In this document: positions 44,618 through 55,729 of the stretch, one piece after another
How positions within the stretch are numbered: the stretch's first letter is position 1
Layout of the letters: each line of letters starts with the position of its first letter
Origin: an uncultured Arachnia sp.
GTDB taxonomy: Bacteria > Actinomycetota > Actinomycetes > Propionibacteriales > Propionibacteriaceae
Reading direction: 5' to 3'
DNA: 64,000 nucleotides
Assembly (NCBI GenBank): GCA_947493705.1
Contig: CANLSH010000010.1
Coordinates: 1 to 64,000 of the forward strand
The notes under the pieces: model-generated
What the model saw: only the letters and a program-made list of their open reading frames with translations
Database searches by the model: none
Told to the model about the DNA's origin: nothing
Made by a program: the position numbers and the translations under genes

Positions 44618-44742
44618 GCATAGTGGCCTGTCCGTCCCCGGACGTAGTGGGATGGGCGCGTTGAACGGTCTGTCCCTCAAGATTTCGGCTCCCGACAACA
44701 AGGCCCTGAGCGCTAGGCCTTACCCATTCGGAGCCCCACTAC
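44618..44742 (+). other. rpsA 5' leader with hairpins
   Basis: The leader contains a short stem (GTCCG/CGGAC, near 44680-44630 upstream half) and a stem AAGGCC (44700-44705) with GGCCTT (44716-44721) around a 10-nt loop, placed just before the start. There is no clear Shine-Dalgarno sequence before the ATG. S1 synthesis is autoregulated in other bacteria through its leader, so a similar role is possible here; this is inference. Confidence 0.4.
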
Positions 44743-46200
44743 ATGACCTCCTCCACTGAGGCGTCTGCTGTCGCAGTCGACGACTTTGGCACACCGGAAG
44801 CCTTCATGGCTGCCGTCGATGCCACCATCAAGTACTTCAACGACGGGGACATTGTGTCCGGCACCGTCGTCAAGGTCGACCGGGACGAAGTCCTGCTCGA
44901 CATCGGTTACAAAACCGAAGGCGTCATTCCTTCCAAGGAACTCTCCATCAAACACGACGTTGACCCGTTCGATGTGGTCAGCGTCGGCGATGAGGTCGAG
45001 GCCCTTGTCCAGCAGAAGGAGGACAAGGAGGGGCGCCTCATCCTGTCCAAGAAGCGGGCTCAGTACGAGCGCGCCTGGGGCACCATTGAAAAGATCAAGG
45101 AAGAGGACGGCGTCGTCGCAGGCTCCGTCATCGAGGTCGTCAAGGGCGGGCTCATTGTTGACATCGGGCTGCGCGGCTTCCTTCCCGCATCGCTGGTGGA
45201 AATGCGTCGTGTCCGGGATCTGCAGCCCTACGTGGGTATGGAACTCGAAGCCAAGATCATCGAACTGGACAAGAACCGCAACAATGTGGTCCTCTCCCGC
45301 CGTGCATGGCTTGAGCAGACCCAGTCCGAAGTGCGTCAGTCCTTCCTCACCGAGCTGCAGAAGGGCCAGATCCGCAAGGGTGTCGTGTCCTCCATCGTCA
45401 ACTTCGGTGCATTCGTGGATCTCGGCGGCGTTGACGGCCTTGTGCACGTCTCCGAGCTTTCCTGGAAGCACATCGACCACCCGAACGAGGTCGTCGAAGT
45501 GGGCACCCCCGTCACCGTCGAGGTGCTCGAGGTGGACATGGATCGTGAGCGCGTTTCCCTGTCGCTGAAGGCCACGCAGGAGGATCCGTGGCAGACCTTC
45601 GCCCGTCTGCACCAGATCGGCCAGATCGTGCCCGGCAAGGTCACCAAGCTGGTGCCATTCGGTGCGTTCGTCCGTGTGGGCGACGGCATTGAGGGCCTGG
45701 TCCACGTCTCTGAGCTGGCCGAGCGTCACGTCGAAATCCCGGAGCAGGTTGTCTCCGTGGGCGACGAGGTGATGGTCAAGGTCATCGACATCGACTTGGA
45801 ACGCAGGCGTGTCTCCCTCTCGCTGAAGCAGGCGAACGAGGGTCTGGACGTCAACGCCGAAGAGTTCGATGCCTCGCTGTACGGCATGGCTGACAGCTAT
45901 GACGACAAGGGCAACTACATCTATCCCGAGGGCTTCGATGCGGAGACTCAGGAGTGGAAGCCCGGCTACGAGGAGCAGCAGCAGGCATGGGAGCGGCAGT
46001 ACGCCGAGGCCCAGGCGCGCTGGGAGGCCCACAAGAAGCAGGTCACCGATTCCGAGACCTCGGAGCGCGAAGCAGCCGTGCAGGCCAGCACCGGCTTCTC
46101 TTCCGCTTCCACGCAGGAGCCCGACGCAGGTGGCGAGGGTTCGCTCGCATCCGACGAAGCCCTCCAGGCGCTGCGCGACAAGCTCACCGGTGGCAACTGA
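44743..46200 (+). CDS. rpsA: 30S ribosomal protein S1
   Basis: S1 (485 residues) helps the 30S subunit bind structured mRNA. Four S1 RNA-binding domains are visible at about 33-105, 120-190, 207-276 and 293-362. Repeat signatures are VSGTVVKVDRDEVLLDIGYK, GSVIEVVKGGLIVDIGLRGF, GVVSSIVNFGAFVDLGGVDG and GKVTKLVPFGAFVRVGDGIEG. The C-terminal tail is rich in Glu, Gln and Ala and has no further S1 domain. Four domains is the normal actinobacterial size. It ends in a long terminator. Confidence 0.97.
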   Translation: MTSSTEASAVAVDDFGTPEAFMAAVDATIKYFNDGDIVSGTVVKVDRDEVLLDIGYKTEGVIPSKELSIKHDVDPFDVVSVGDEVEALVQQKEDKEGRLILSKKRAQYERAWGTIEKIKEEDGVVAGSVIEVVKGGLIVDIGLRGFLPASLVEMRRVRDLQPYVGMELEAKIIELDKNRNNVVLSRRAWLEQTQSEVRQSFLTELQKGQIRKGVVSSIVNFGAFVDLGGVDGLVHVSELSWKHIDHPNEVVEVGTPVTVEVLEVDMDRERVSLSLKATQEDPWQTFARLHQIGQIVPGKVTKLVPFGAFVRVGDGIEGLVHVSELAERHVEIPEQVVSVGDEVMVKVIDIDLERRRVSLSLKQANEGLDVNAEEFDASLYGMADSYDDKGNYIYPEGFDAETQEWKPGYEEQQQAWERQYAEAQARWEAHKKQVTDSETSEREAAVQASTGFSSASTQEPDAGGEGSLASDEALQALRDKLTGGN

Positions 46201-46231
46201 TCACTCTGTGATTGCTGCTGCACGCTGACAT

Positions 46232-46271
46232 GTGAGAAGGCCCGCTCCCATCCGGGAGCGGGCCTTCTCAC
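46232..46271. terminator. Bidirectional terminator between rpsA and the small membrane gene
   Basis: GTGAGAAGGCCCGCTCCC (46232-46249) pairs perfectly over 18 bp with its complement at 46254-46271 around the loop ATCC. It lies between two convergent genes and should serve both, although no long T run follows. Confidence 0.85.
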
Positions 46272-46284
46272 GTTGTGTGGGACT

Positions 46285-46440
46285 TCAGACGCCCTTGCGT
46301 CCAGTGACAAGGTTGACGACCAGGACAATCAGCGCGATCACCAGCAGGATGTGGATGAGACCACCAGCGATATCAGCGATGAAGCCGATGAGCCAGATCA
46401 CAAGAATGACTCCGAGGACGATCCAGAGAATTCGAGCCAT
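46285..46440 (-). CDS. 51-residue membrane protein (lmo0937-like)
   Basis: This very short protein, MARILWIVLGVILVIWLIGF onwards, is made of two hydrophobic segments (about 3-21 and 27-46) and ends GRKGV. It resembles the lmo0937-type small membrane proteins. AGGAAG precedes the ATG at 46440 with good spacing; longer reading upstream lacks a ribosome site. Function is unknown; related proteins are often stress-associated, which I cannot confirm here. Confidence 0.75.
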   Translation of the reverse strand: MARILWIVLGVILVIWLIGFIADIAGGLIHILLVIALIVLVVNLVTGRKGV

Positions 46441-46566
46441 GTGTACTTCCTTTCGGGACGAGGGCGATCCGCCCACGGGAATGAGGTCTGATCCTAGCCG
46501 GACAAGAGGTTCGGTGGCCTCGAGCCACACCGTGCGGCCGAAACGGGTGAGAAGTACTGTGTATCC

Positions 46567-47181
46567 ATGGTGCGCATCGCTCTGACGGGTGGCATTGCTT
46601 CGGGCAAGTCACTCGTCTCCGACGAACTGGCACGGTTGGGTGCCATCATCATCGACTCCGACGTCCTGGCCCGGCAGGTGGTGGAGCCGGGCACCGCGGC
46701 GCTGACAGAAATCGTGACGCGTTTCGGGGACGATGTCCTCCTCTCGGACGGGTCCCTGGATCGGGCACGACTGGGCGAGGTGGTGTTCCAGGACAATGAC
46801 GCACGGGCGGATCTCAACGCCATCATCCATCCGCGTGTGCGTTCAGAGGCGCGCCGTCGTGAAGGCGAGGCGCCGACAGGCGGGGTGGTGGTGCATGTCA
46901 TTCCACTGCTCGTGGAAACAGGGCAACAGAGCACTTTTGATGCAGTGCTGGTGGTGGACGTCCCAGAGGATCTGCAGCTCCGCAGACTCATGGACCGCAA
47001 CGGACTGACCCCGGAGCAGGCCGAAGCGCGGGTGGCTGCCCAGGCTTCGAGGAATGACCGGCTGGCGACAGCTGACTGGATCATCGACAACAGCGGTGAA
47101 CCCGAGCAGACGCGTCGCCTGGTCGAGGAACTGTGGCATGGTCCCATTGACAGCCTCCACAGGGACACCCTGACTTCCTGA
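46567..47181 (+). CDS. coaE: Dephospho-CoA kinase
   Basis: CoaE (204 residues) phosphorylates dephospho-CoA in the last step of coenzyme A synthesis. The ATP loop is GGIASGKS (8-15), followed by IIDSDVLARQVVEPG and the lid/CoA regions (HVIPLLVETG; VVVDVPEDLQLRRLMDRNGL). It lacks the C-terminal GrpB-like extension seen in mycobacterial CoaE. TACTGT at 46555-46560 lies six bases before the ATG, so the gene is probably leaderless. Together with coaBC, two CoA pathway genes are present in the window, but far apart. Confidence 0.93.
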   Translation: MVRIALTGGIASGKSLVSDELARLGAIIIDSDVLARQVVEPGTAALTEIVTRFGDDVLLSDGSLDRARLGEVVFQDNDARADLNAIIHPRVRSEARRREGEAPTGGVVVHVIPLLVETGQQSTFDAVLVVDVPEDLQLRRLMDRNGLTPEQAEARVAAQASRNDRLATADWIIDNSGEPEQTRRLVEELWHGPIDSLHRDTLTS

Positions 47182-47480
47182 CGCGGTCTGGCACGAACAT
47201 AGAACCTGATCCGTCGCTGACTAGGGGTTTCACAATCCATCCCCACCCCTGATTTTCCTCAACCACGGCGGCGCAGAGCGCGCCTGAGAAACTGACACGA
47301 AAATGCTCTCCACACCGATGGTCGAGTAGCGCCCACGCTCGTACCTCGCAGCGATTACTCGACCGCCAGAAAATGGTGCATCTTCCCGTTTCACGGTGCG
47401 GCCAAAGCCGCCCTACTGCTCGACACACGCCAGCCTCGTTCCCCGACGGGCATTAGCGGATGGGAGCGCTCGGGTGTCGT
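47182..47480. repeat. Non-coding gap with an inverted repeat of a dispersed family
   Basis: This gap of about 300 bp between coaE and the end of uvrB shows no convincing gene. GGTCGAGTA (47320-47328) is repeated inverted as TACTCGACC (47356-47364). Between them is CGTACCTCGCAGCG, close to GTTCCTCGCAGCGG in the third copy of the repeat at the start of the window. The two places therefore probably carry members of one repeat family. The rest of the gap is featureless to me. Confidence 0.65.
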
Positions 47481-49547
47481 CTACTTGTTGGCTTCGATCA
47501 TCTGCCGCAGTTCCTTCTTCAGATCGGAGACCTCGTCACGGTGGGCCGCCGCCACCTCGAACTGCAATGAGGCAGCTGCCTGGTGCATCTGGCTCGTCAG
47601 GTTCTCGATCAGATCAGTGAGTTCGTTGACGGCCATGTTCGAGGCATCCAGGCCTCCGTTGCGCTTCGAGGCCCGCCCCGGTTTGCCCTTGGCCAGCAGA
47701 TCCTCGGTGTCGGCATCTTCTCGCTGGAGCATGTCGGTGATGTCGGCGATCTTCTTCCGTAGCGGTTGGGGATCCACGCCGTGCTCGGTGTTGTAGGCAA
47801 CTTGCTTCTCGCGACGACGATTGGTCTCCTCGATGGCTGCTTCCATGGAGCGAGTGATCTTGTCGGCATACATGTGGACCTGACCGTCAACATTTCGGGC
47901 CGCCCGACCGATGGTTTGGATCAGTGATCTCTCGGAGCGTAGGAATCCCTCCTTGTCGGCGTCGAGGATGGCCACCAATGACACCTCGGGAAGGTCCAGT
48001 CCCTCGCGGAGGAGGTTGATGCCCACCAGGACGTCGAACTCACCGAGCCGGAGCTCCCGGAGCAGTTCAATGCGGCGCAGGGTATCGATGTCGGAGTGGA
48101 GGTACCGGGTCTTGATGCCGTTGTCCATGAGATAGTCCGTCAGATCTTCGGCCATCTTCTTTGTCAGGGTTGTCACCAGAATGCGCTCGTTGCGCTCCAC
48201 CCTCTGCTTGATCTCGCCCATCAGGTCGTCGATCTGGCCCTTGGTGGGTTTCAGTACCACTTCTGGATCAACGAGGCCGGTGGGCCGGATGATCTGTTCC
48301 ACAAAACCATCGCCCCGATCAGTTTCATAGGGACCGGGAGTTGCGGAGAGGTACACGGTCTGACCGATGCGGTCCACAAATTCGTCGAACTTCAACGGGC
48401 GGTTGTCCATCGCGCTGGGAAGCCGGAAACCGTGTTCGACGAGGGTGCGTTTGCGCGAGGCGTCGCCCTCGAACATGCCGCCGATCTGTGGGATGGTGAC
48501 GTGGGATTCGTCCACGACCAGCAGGAAATCTTCCGGGAAGTAGTCCAGCAGGCAGGACGGGGCCGAACCGGGTGGCCGACCGTCCACATGCGATGAGTAG
48601 TTCTCGATGCCCGAGCAGGTGCCGATCTGTCGCATCATCTCGATGTCGTAGCTGGTGCGCATCCGAAGACGCTGTGCCTCCAGCAGTTTGCCCTCGGCCT
48701 CGAGTTCCTTGAGGCGAACCACCAGTTCGGCCTCGATGCTGGTGATGGCGCGTTCCATCCGCTCCGGTCCCGCCGAGTAGTGGGTGGCGGGGAAGACATA
48801 GATCTCCTGCTCGTCGTGGAGCACCGTGCCGGTCAGTGCCTGCATCGTGGAGATGCGCTCAATCTCGTCGCCGAAGAACTCGATGCGGACCGCGTTCTCC
48901 TCATACATGGGGAAGATCTCCAGCGTGTCGCCCCGTACCCGGAAGGTGCCGCGGGTGCCGGCCAGGTCATTGCGGGCGTACTGGATGTCGACGAGGTGAC
49001 GCAGCAAGGAGGTGCGATCATGGCTCTCCCCAACACGCAGCGTAACGCGCTGCTTCAGGTACTCCTCCGGAGTGCCCAAGCCGTAGATGGCAGACACCGA
49101 CGCGACGACGATGCAGTCCCGTCGGGTGAGCAGGGAACTGGTGGCTGAGTGACGAAGGCGTTCCACTTCCTCATTGAGGGAGGAGTCCTTCTCGATGTAG
49201 GTGTCCGTCTGAGGGACGTAGGCCTCAGGTTGGTAGTAGTCGTAGTACGAGACGAAGTACTCCACCGCATTGTCAGGGAAGAATGAGCGAAGCTCGTTGG
49301 CGAACTGTGCAGCGAGCGTCTTGTTGGGCTGCATGACGAGGATGGGACGCTGCACGCGCTCCGCCAACCATCCGACGGTGGCCGTCTTGCCGGTGCCCGT
49401 GGCGCCGAGCAGAACAACGTGCTGTTCGCCTGCATCGATGCGACGCTCCAGCTCGGCGATGGCTGTGGGCTGATCGCCGGAGGGCTCGAATTCGGCCTGC
49501 ATCTTCAGCGGCGCCACCTGCCGTTGCAGTTCATCAACTGGTCTCAT
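47481..49547 (-). CDS. uvrB: Excinuclease ABC subunit B
   Basis: UvrB (688 residues) is the damage-verifying helicase-like subunit of nucleotide excision repair. The Walker A is [10 protein letters not shown] (48-57), the beta-hairpin region is [15 protein letters not shown], and helicase motifs include VDESH, LSATPG and [11 protein letters not shown]-terminal UVR domain binds UvrC ([34 protein letters not shown]). The ATG at 49547 gives the standard MRPVDEL start; GTG at 49571 would add eight residues. TACTCT seven bases before the ATG suggests a leaderless mRNA. No LexA box is visible upstream. Confidence 0.96.
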   Translation of the reverse strand: MRPVDELQRQVAPLKMQAEFEPSGDQPTAIAELERRIDAGEQHVVLLGATGTGKTATVGWLAERVQRPILVMQPNKTLAAQFANELRSFFPDNAVEYFVSYYDYYQPEAYVPQTDTYIEKDSSLNEEVERLRHSATSSLLTRRDCIVVASVSAIYGLGTPEEYLKQRVTLRVGESHDRTSLLRHLVDIQYARNDLAGTRGTFRVRGDTLEIFPMYEENAVRIEFFGDEIERISTMQALTGTVLHDEQEIYVFPATHYSAGPERMERAITSIEAELVVRLKELEAEGKLLEAQRLRMRTSYDIEMMRQIGTCSGIENYSSHVDGRPPGSAPSCLLDYFPEDFLLVVDESHVTIPQIGGMFEGDASRKRTLVEHGFRLPSAMDNRPLKFDEFVDRIGQTVYLSATPGPYETDRGDGFVEQIIRPTGLVDPEVVLKPTKGQIDDLMGEIKQRVERNERILVTTLTKKMAEDLTDYLMDNGIKTRYLHSDIDTLRRIELLRELRLGEFDVLVGINLLREGLDLPEVSLVAILDADKEGFLRSERSLIQTIGRAARNVDGQVHMYADKITRSMEAAIEETNRRREKQVAYNTEHGVDPQPLRKKIADITDMLQREDADTEDLLAKGKPGRASKRNGGLDASNMAVNELTDLIENLTSQMHQAAASLQFEVAAAHRDEVSDLKKELRQMIEANK

Positions 49548-49589
49548 GTACTCAAGAGTAGTGACACCCACTGACTATTGGGTGCGGGC

Positions 49590-50285
49590 TCAGGTGCCCC
49601 GCAGGCGCGGTGAGTCCACGCCGCGCGCGAGCCACAGCAACAGGTCCAGCGGTGGCCCGCCAATCGTGTTGAAGTCGTCGTCAGCGCCGAGTCGCGCTCG
49701 GAAGCCCTCGTCAGAGAGGACGAGCATTCCTGCCAGATCTGGACGTCGACCGATCCGCTCGGCTTCAAAGGCCAGCAGCATCTCCGCAATATCCTTCCCG
49801 AAATCAGCCTGATGGATGTCCACGCCAATATCAGCGGAATGCACGACAACCTCGTACAACCGGGCCAAAGGGATCTGCTGCGCAGTCATGCGGTACCCGG
49901 GACGCAACTCGACTGGGGTGGTGTTGTTCTCCAGTGAGGGCAGCAGGGTTTGGAGTTCGCTGGCTGAGGTGTCGAGATCTATCTGGAGCCGCAGACCACC
50001 TGCGAGCGCACCCTCCTCTATGGCCCGCATTTTTTCGCAGGGCGACGTGTACATCCGCGTGGGACGTTGCAGCGCCATGCCCCGACACACGCGAATGAAG
50101 CCCCGGGCGTTCTCCACGACATGCGCGGCGACGTGGCTGCGCGTCCATCCGGGCAGACCCGAAGGCTGCGCCCACTGCTCCTCGGAGAAACCGATTGTGG
50201 CACCGAGCAACACGTGTGTGTGCTCTCGGACGGCCCCGAGGATGACATCAAAATGGGCGCCCTGTAGTGCTGGGCGGCTCGACAT
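49590..50285 (-). CDS. Mycothiol-dependent maleylpyruvate isomerase-family enzyme
   Basis: The 231-residue protein has the DinB-like four-helix fold of mycothiol-dependent enzymes (MDMPI N-terminal domain). Metal-site histidine-bearing segments are [19 protein letters not shown] and [13 protein letters not shown], the latter with the H-x3-D pattern. Mycothiol is confined to actinobacteria, so this supports the taxonomic assignment. The substrate is unknown. The start is ATG at 50285; the gene is 42 bp upstream of uvrB on the same strand and may be cotranscribed. It is divergent from uvrA. Confidence 0.85.
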   Translation of the reverse strand: MSSRPALQGAHFDVILGAVREHTHVLLGATIGFSEEQWAQPSGLPGWTRSHVAAHVVENARGFIRVCRGMALQRPTRMYTSPCEKMRAIEEGALAGGLRLQIDLDTSASELQTLLPSLENNTTPVELRPGYRMTAQQIPLARLYEVVVHSADIGVDIHQADFGKDIAEMLLAFEAERIGRRPDLAGMLVLSDEGFRARLGADDDFNTIGGPPLDLLLWLARGVDSPRLRGT

Positions 50286-50417
50286 GACGCACAACCTATC
50301 AAACACAAGTAATAGTGCTGCGTGACACCAATGAATATTCGTGCGTGGCGAGATGTTCGCCAAGAGCCTCGGCCTGCGGAAGCAAGTTTGTCGGAGCACT
50401 TCAGTACCATGGGGCGA

Positions 50418-53288
50418 GTGGATGAACACTTGAGAGTACGTGGAGCCCGGGTCAACAACCTGAGGAATGTCTCCATTGATCTGCCCCGTGACGCGATGAT
50501 CGTCTTCACCGGGCTGAGCGGGTCGGGCAAGTCGTCCTTGGCCTTTGACACCATCTTCGCCGAAGGTCAACGGCGATACGTGGAGTCGCTGTCAGCCTAC
50601 GCTCGCCAGTTCCTCGGCCAGATGGAGAAGCCTGACTGCGACTTCATCGAAGGACTGTCCCCGGCGGTATCCATCGACCAGAAATCCACCAGCCGCAACC
50701 CCCGTTCCACGGTTGGAACCATCACCGAGGTCTATGACTACCTGCGTCTGCTGTTTGCGCGCATTGGCCTACCGCACTGCGAAGTGTGTGGAGCACCCAT
50801 CGGGAAGCAAACCCCGCAACAGATCGTGGACCGGTTGATGGGTATGCAGGAGGGCACCCGCTTCCAGATCCTGGCGCCGCTGGTCAAGGGTCGCAAGGGA
50901 GAGTTTGTCGAGTTGTTCCGGCAGCTGGTCACGGATGGCTACAGCCGTGTTCGCGTTGATGGAGCGGTCCACCAGTTGACCGAGGTTCCGGAGTTGGACA
51001 AGAAGCGCAAGCATGACGTGGACGTCATTGTGGATCGCGTGGTGGTTCGGGAATCGGCGAAGCAGCGGATCACCGAGTCCGTGGAGGCGGCCCTCATCCT
51101 TGCTCATGGTGTGGTGGGTGTGGAATTCGTGGACCTGGATGTGAAGGATCCCGAGCGGGAGAAGCGTTTCTCGGAGAAGTTGGGCTGCCCGAACGAGCAT
51201 GACATCAGCATCGATGAACTCGAACCCCGACAGTTCTCGTTCAATGGCCCTTGGGGTGCTTGTGCCGTGTGTTCGGGCCTCGGTACGACGCTGGAGGTGG
51301 ATCCTGAGTTGGTGATCCCGGATGAGACGCTCAGCCTCGCCGACGGCGCCATCGCTCCTTGGGCCACTCCTCATCTGCGCGGTCACTATGACCATGTGCT
51401 GGGATCTCTCGCTGACGAACATGGCTTCAGCACGGACGTGCCCTGGGAAGGTCTCGCACCACGCCATCGCAAGTTGTTGCTGGAAGGCGTCGGCGATCCA
51501 GTACTGGTGAGCTATCGCAACCGCTTCGGCCGCGTTCGCACGTACTCCCAGAAATATGAAGGCATCCTGCCCTTCGTCAGGCGACGCCATGGCGAAGCGG
51601 AGACGGATTCCGCGCGAGACCGGTGGGGAGGCTACATGCGCGAGATTGACTGTTCCGCGTGTGGTGGTGCACGGCTGCGTCCGGCGACGCTGGCCGTCAC
51701 CGTCGCTGGGCACAACATCGCGCAGATCGCGGCCATGTCCATCGCGAATGCCTCCGAGTTCCTGGACGGGCTTGTGCTGTCCGCACGCGACGCACAGATC
51801 GCCGAAAGAGTGGTCAAAGAGATCCGGGAACGGTTGCGGTTTCTCCTGGACGTGGGTCTGGATTATCTGACGCTGGCGCGATCAGCCGGTTCGCTGTCCG
51901 GTGGCGAGGCCCAGCGGATTCGGCTCGCCACCCAGATCGGCTCCGGCCTCGTGGGTGTGCTCTACGTGCTGGACGAGCCAAGCATTGGGCTTCACCAGCG
52001 GGACAACAAGCGCCTGATCCAGACCCTGAACCGGTTGCGGGACCTCGGTAACACACTGATCGTGGTCGAGCACGATGAGGACACCATCCGCGCGGCCGAT
52101 TGGGTGGTGGACATTGGCCCCGGTGCCGGCAAGTACGGCGGCAATGTGGTGGTTTCCGGTAGTGTGGATGACCTTCTGCGTAGCGAGAATTCCCTGACGG
52201 GGCAATACCTCAAGGGACAGTTGTCCATCCCTGTTCCTGCAGTGCGCCGCACCGGCAACGGGCTGTCCGTCAAGGTGGTCGGAGCAACTGAGAACAACCT
52301 GCGCAATGTCACGGTGGACTTCCCACTCGGAGAGTTCGTGGCCGTCACGGGTGTCAGCGGCTCGGGCAAGTCATCCTTGGTCAACTCCATTCTGTACACG
52401 TCGGCGGCGAAGCAGATCTACGGCGCCAAGGCTGTGCCCGGGAGGCACAAGTCGTTGAAGGGGCTGGAACATCTTGACAAGGTCATCCAGGTGGACCAGT
52501 CGCCCATCGGTCGTACACCTCGCTCCAACCCAGCCACCTACACGGGGGTGTTCGACAAGATTCGTACCCTGTTCTCCCAGACACCCGAGGCGAAGGTCCG
52601 CGGCTACATGCCGGGTCGCTTCTCCTTCAATGTCAAGGGGGGCCGGTGCGAAAATTGTTCAGGTGATGGCACCATCAAGATCGAGATGAACTTCTTGCCT
52701 GATGTGTATGTGCCCTGTGAGGTCTGCCACGGTGCAAGATACAACCGCGAGACCCTTGAGGTGCACTACAAGGGCAAGTCGATCTCCGAGGTTCTGGACA
52801 TGTCCATCACCGAAGGTGCGGATTTCTTTGCCGCCATCGGTTCCATCGCCCGGCATCTGAAAACTCTCGAGGAGGTGGGGTTGGGCTATGTGCGCCTTGG
52901 TCAGCCTGCCACCACCCTCTCCGGCGGCGAGGCCCAGCGCGTCAAGCTCGCGGCAGAGCTGCAGAAGCGATCCACGGGACGTACCCTCTACGTGCTGGAC
53001 GAGCCCACCACCGGGCTGCACTTCGAGGATGTCCGCAAGCTTCTCGGAGTTCTGCAGAAGCTCGTTGACACCGGAAACACCGTCGTGGTCATCGAGCACA
53101 ACCTCGATGTCATCAAGAGCGCCGACTGGGTGATTGACATGGGACCGGGCGGTGGATCACATGGAGGCGAGGTGGTGGCCATCGGTACACCGGAAGCCGT
53201 GGCTGACGCACCGGAATCGGTGACGGGGGAGTATCTTGCGCCGATGCTGAACGGCGGCCGGGCACTGCTCGACCGGGTGGCATCCTGA
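50418..53288 (+). CDS. uvrA: Excinuclease ABC subunit A
   Basis: UvrA (956 residues) is the damage-sensing ABC ATPase dimer of excision repair. Walker A motifs lie at 32-40 (GLSGSGKSS) and 645-653 (GVSGSGKSS). Two signature motifs LSGGEAQR and zinc-finger cysteine pairs ([17 protein letters not shown] with [10 protein letters not shown]) are present. I chose the GTG at 50418, which aligns with the family N-terminus and has TACCAT seven bases upstream (leaderless). ATG at 50409 would overlap that hexamer, and 50322 would add an unconserved 32 residues. Confidence 0.96.
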   Translation: MDEHLRVRGARVNNLRNVSIDLPRDAMIVFTGLSGSGKSSLAFDTIFAEGQRRYVESLSAYARQFLGQMEKPDCDFIEGLSPAVSIDQKSTSRNPRSTVGTITEVYDYLRLLFARIGLPHCEVCGAPIGKQTPQQIVDRLMGMQEGTRFQILAPLVKGRKGEFVELFRQLVTDGYSRVRVDGAVHQLTEVPELDKKRKHDVDVIVDRVVVRESAKQRITESVEAALILAHGVVGVEFVDLDVKDPEREKRFSEKLGCPNEHDISIDELEPRQFSFNGPWGACAVCSGLGTTLEVDPELVIPDETLSLADGAIAPWATPHLRGHYDHVLGSLADEHGFSTDVPWEGLAPRHRKLLLEGVGDPVLVSYRNRFGRVRTYSQKYEGILPFVRRRHGEAETDSARDRWGGYMREIDCSACGGARLRPATLAVTVAGHNIAQIAAMSIANASEFLDGLVLSARDAQIAERVVKEIRERLRFLLDVGLDYLTLARSAGSLSGGEAQRIRLATQIGSGLVGVLYVLDEPSIGLHQRDNKRLIQTLNRLRDLGNTLIVVEHDEDTIRAADWVVDIGPGAGKYGGNVVVSGSVDDLLRSENSLTGQYLKGQLSIPVPAVRRTGNGLSVKVVGATENNLRNVTVDFPLGEFVAVTGVSGSGKSSLVNSILYTSAAKQIYGAKAVPGRHKSLKGLEHLDKVIQVDQSPIGRTPRSNPATYTGVFDKIRTLFSQTPEAKVRGYMPGRFSFNVKGGRCENCSGDGTIKIEMNFLPDVYVPCEVCHGARYNRETLEVHYKGKSISEVLDMSITEGADFFAAIGSIARHLKTLEEVGLGYVRLGQPATTLSGGEAQRVKLAAELQKRSTGRTLYVLDEPTTGLHFEDVRKLLGVLQKLVDTGNTVVVIEHNLDVIKSADWVIDMGPGGGSHGGEVVAIGTPEAVADAPESVTGEYLAPMLNGGRALLDRVAS

Positions 53289-53293
53289 GGGTT

Positions 53294-53677
53294 TCAGGGA
53301 GTGTGGCTCAAGGAGTCGCCGTTGTCGATCAACTCGACGAAGCGCAACGGCGCGCTGGCGGGACCGGCTGTGGGCGAGCCGTCGGAGATCGAGAACAGCG
53401 AGCCGTGACAGGCGCAGAAGATGCCATCCTCGCGGACCTCGCGGACGTCACATCCCTGGTGGGTACAGAGCGACGAGAATCCCATGAAGGTGCCTTCTTC
53501 GGGCTGGGTGATGACGATGCCGGCATCGGCGCGAACAACCCCTCCGCCCACCGGGATCTCGCTCTTGTCGATCGTCACAGGCGAGAGATCCTCGGGATTG
53601 CGTTGGTTGCTGCACCCCACCAGCATCGCCGTGGCGATGGCTGCTCCGGAGGCGAGCAGTTCGCGTCGTGTGCTCAT
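53294..53677 (-). CDS. Rieske [2Fe-2S] protein with Tat lipoprotein signal
   Basis: The 127-residue protein has the Rieske motifs C-T-H-Q-G-C and C-A-C-H-G, which bind a 2Fe-2S cluster through two Cys and two His. The N-terminus [21 protein letters not shown] combines a twin-arginine motif with a lipobox, so it is probably exported folded and lipid-anchored at its cysteine. Its electron partner is unknown. Small actinobacterial proteins of this type often sit beside uvr genes. It is convergent with uvrA, 5 bp apart, and divergent from uvrC. Confidence 0.88.
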   Translation of the reverse strand: MSTRRELLASGAAIATAMLVGCSNQRNPEDLSPVTIDKSEIPVGGGVVRADAGIVITQPEEGTFMGFSSLCTHQGCDVREVREDGIFCACHGSLFSISDGSPTAGPASAPLRFVELIDNGDSLSHTP

Positions 53678-53747
53678 GGGAGCCCAGCATATGCGTCGCT
53701 GCCGAACCGCTTCCGGGCGTCTGAAGCGCCGCCTATCATCGGTGATC

Positions 53748-55688
53748 ATGGCTGACCCGTCCACCTACCGTCCGCGCCCGGGGTCCATCCCCACCGACCC
53801 GGGTGTCTACCGCTTTTTCGACGCGTTCGGCAACGTCATCTACGTGGGCAAGGCGAAGAATCTGCGCCAGCGTCTCAATTCCTATTTTGCCGACCCGGCG
53901 TCGCTGCACTTTCGCACACAGACGATGGTGCGTACAGCCGCCAATCTCGAGTGGACGGTGGTGGCCAACGAGCTCGAGGCGTTGCAACTCGAATACACCT
54001 GGATTCAGCAGTACGACCCCCGTTTCAACGTCAAGTACCGCGATGACAAGTCCTACCCCTGGCTCGCCGTGACCTGGTCCGAGGACTATCCGCGTGTCTT
54101 CGTCGGCAGGGGAGCGAAGAAGAAGGGGACCCGGTACTTCGGCCCCTTCGGCCAGGCATGGGCCATCCGAGAGACCGTGGACATGCTGCTGCGAGTGTTT
54201 CCCATGCGCTCCTGCACCCAGGGGGTCTTCCGCAATGCACGATCAGCGGGGCGTCCCTGCCTGTTGGGTGACATCGGTAAATGTTCCGCCCCCTGCGTGG
54301 GGCGGGTCAGCGAGGTGGAACACCGCCAGATCGTGGCTGATTTTTGCTCCTTCATGGGCGGCAACACTGCTGGCATCATTGGTCAGCTGGAACGCGACAT
54401 GATGCAGGCCTCCGCAAGCCTGAACTTTGAGAAGGCCGCTGTGCTGCGGGATTCGCTGGGGGCGTTGCGTCGCGTTCAGGAGAAGAACACCGTGGTGCTC
54501 AACGAGGACACTCGCGCGGACATCGTGGGTTTCGCCGATGATGGCCAGCAGGTGGCCGTCCAGGTGTTCCACATCCATGCTGGCCGCATCGCGGGCGAGC
54601 GGGGATGGGTGGCGGACCGCACGGATGACCGCGATCTGACGGAGCTGCTGGAGTCCTTCCTCCTGCAGTTGTACAAGGACACCGACGTGGCGGTGCCTCC
54701 ACTGATCCTGTCCTCAGTGGAGGCCGAACACACGCTCGTGGAGTTGTTGGCTGTGCGTCGCGGTGCAAGGGTGGACATCCGGGTGCCACTGCGCGGGGAC
54801 AAAAGGGTGTTGCTCGACACGGTGGTGAAAAACGCCGAGATGGCGTTGTCCCAGCGTCAGACCAAGCGTGCTGCGGATCTCACCACCCGCAACCGGGCGC
54901 TCGATGAGGTGGGGGAGGCCCTGAACCTGGCCACCCCACCGCTGCGGATCGAGTGCTACGACATCTCCCACACGCAGGGCTCCGAGGTGGTGGGCTCGAT
55001 GGTCGTGTTCGAGGACGGCATGGCGAAGAAGTCTGATTATCGACGCTTCATCATCAAATCCTTTGAGGGCTCCAATGACGTGGCGGCGATGGATGAGGTG
55101 TTGCGTCGGCGTCTGCGTCGCCTGCTGGATGACCGGCCGGGCGAAGCGGACACGGAGGGGCCGCTGCTGATCGACCCCACCACGGGCATCCCACGCAGAT
55201 TTTCCTATGCCCCGGCACTGATCGTCGTCGACGGTGGCCTGCCGCAGGTCAATGCTGCACAGTCAGTGCTGGAGGATCTGGGTCTGGCTGACGAGATCGC
55301 GCTGTGCGGCCTGGCAAAACGCCTTGAGGAGGTGTGGGTACCCGGCACCGAATACCCGGTGATCCTGCCACGCGCCAGCGAAGGGCTTTATTTGCTGCAG
55401 CGGCTCCGCGACGAGGCCCACCGGTTTGCCATCGCTCACCACCGTTCCCGGCGCGCCAAGAACATGGTGGCCTCCACGCTGGACTCTGTGCCGGGGCTGG
55501 GGGAGATGCGACGCAAGGCGTTGCTCACGTACTTCGGGAGTCTCCGCAAGCTTCGGGCGGCCACCCTCGAGGAGATCGAGCAGGTCCCTGGTTTCGGCCC
55601 CCGACTCGCCGAGGCCGTCTTCGTCGCGGTTGCCGATAGCGGGGGTGAGGCCATCAACCTCGCCACGGGAGAGGTCACCGAGACCTGA
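53748..55688 (+). CDS. uvrC: Excinuclease ABC subunit C
   Basis: UvrC (646 residues) makes both incisions in excision repair. It has an N-terminal GIY-YIG nuclease ([25 protein letters not shown], about 18-42), a UVR domain that binds UvrB (about 205-240), and a C-terminal RNase H-like nuclease ([21 protein letters not shown]). A double helix-hairpin-helix ([31 protein letters not shown]) follows. The ATG at 53748 follows TATCAT by eight bases, suggesting a leaderless or very short leader mRNA. Upstream reading is rejected. Usually rapZ follows, but here a 4.6-kb accessory stretch intervenes. Confidence 0.96.
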   Translation: MADPSTYRPRPGSIPTDPGVYRFFDAFGNVIYVGKAKNLRQRLNSYFADPASLHFRTQTMVRTAANLEWTVVANELEALQLEYTWIQQYDPRFNVKYRDDKSYPWLAVTWSEDYPRVFVGRGAKKKGTRYFGPFGQAWAIRETVDMLLRVFPMRSCTQGVFRNARSAGRPCLLGDIGKCSAPCVGRVSEVEHRQIVADFCSFMGGNTAGIIGQLERDMMQASASLNFEKAAVLRDSLGALRRVQEKNTVVLNEDTRADIVGFADDGQQVAVQVFHIHAGRIAGERGWVADRTDDRDLTELLESFLLQLYKDTDVAVPPLILSSVEAEHTLVELLAVRRGARVDIRVPLRGDKRVLLDTVVKNAEMALSQRQTKRAADLTTRNRALDEVGEALNLATPPLRIECYDISHTQGSEVVGSMVVFEDGMAKKSDYRRFIIKSFEGSNDVAAMDEVLRRRLRRLLDDRPGEADTEGPLLIDPTTGIPRRFSYAPALIVVDGGLPQVNAAQSVLEDLGLADEIALCGLAKRLEEVWVPGTEYPVILPRASEGLYLLQRLRDEAHRFAIAHHRSRRAKNMVASTLDSVPGLGEMRRKALLTYFGSLRKLRAATLEEIEQVPGFGPRLAEAVFVAVADSGGEAINLATGEVTET

Positions 55689-55729
55689 TCCCGCTGCTGA
55701 ACCGCTGGCAGCGCAGCCAAAAATATTGG

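Noticed and set aside
44713-46032. A 439-codon open frame opposite rpsA
   Set aside because: Antisense of the S1 repeats, low-complexity Leu/Asp/Gly/His composition, no motif.
50286-50417. LexA box in front of uvrA or uvrB
   Set aside because: No TCGAAC-N4-GTTCGA-like palindrome could be found in either upstream region; only a short GTTCG half-like match is present.
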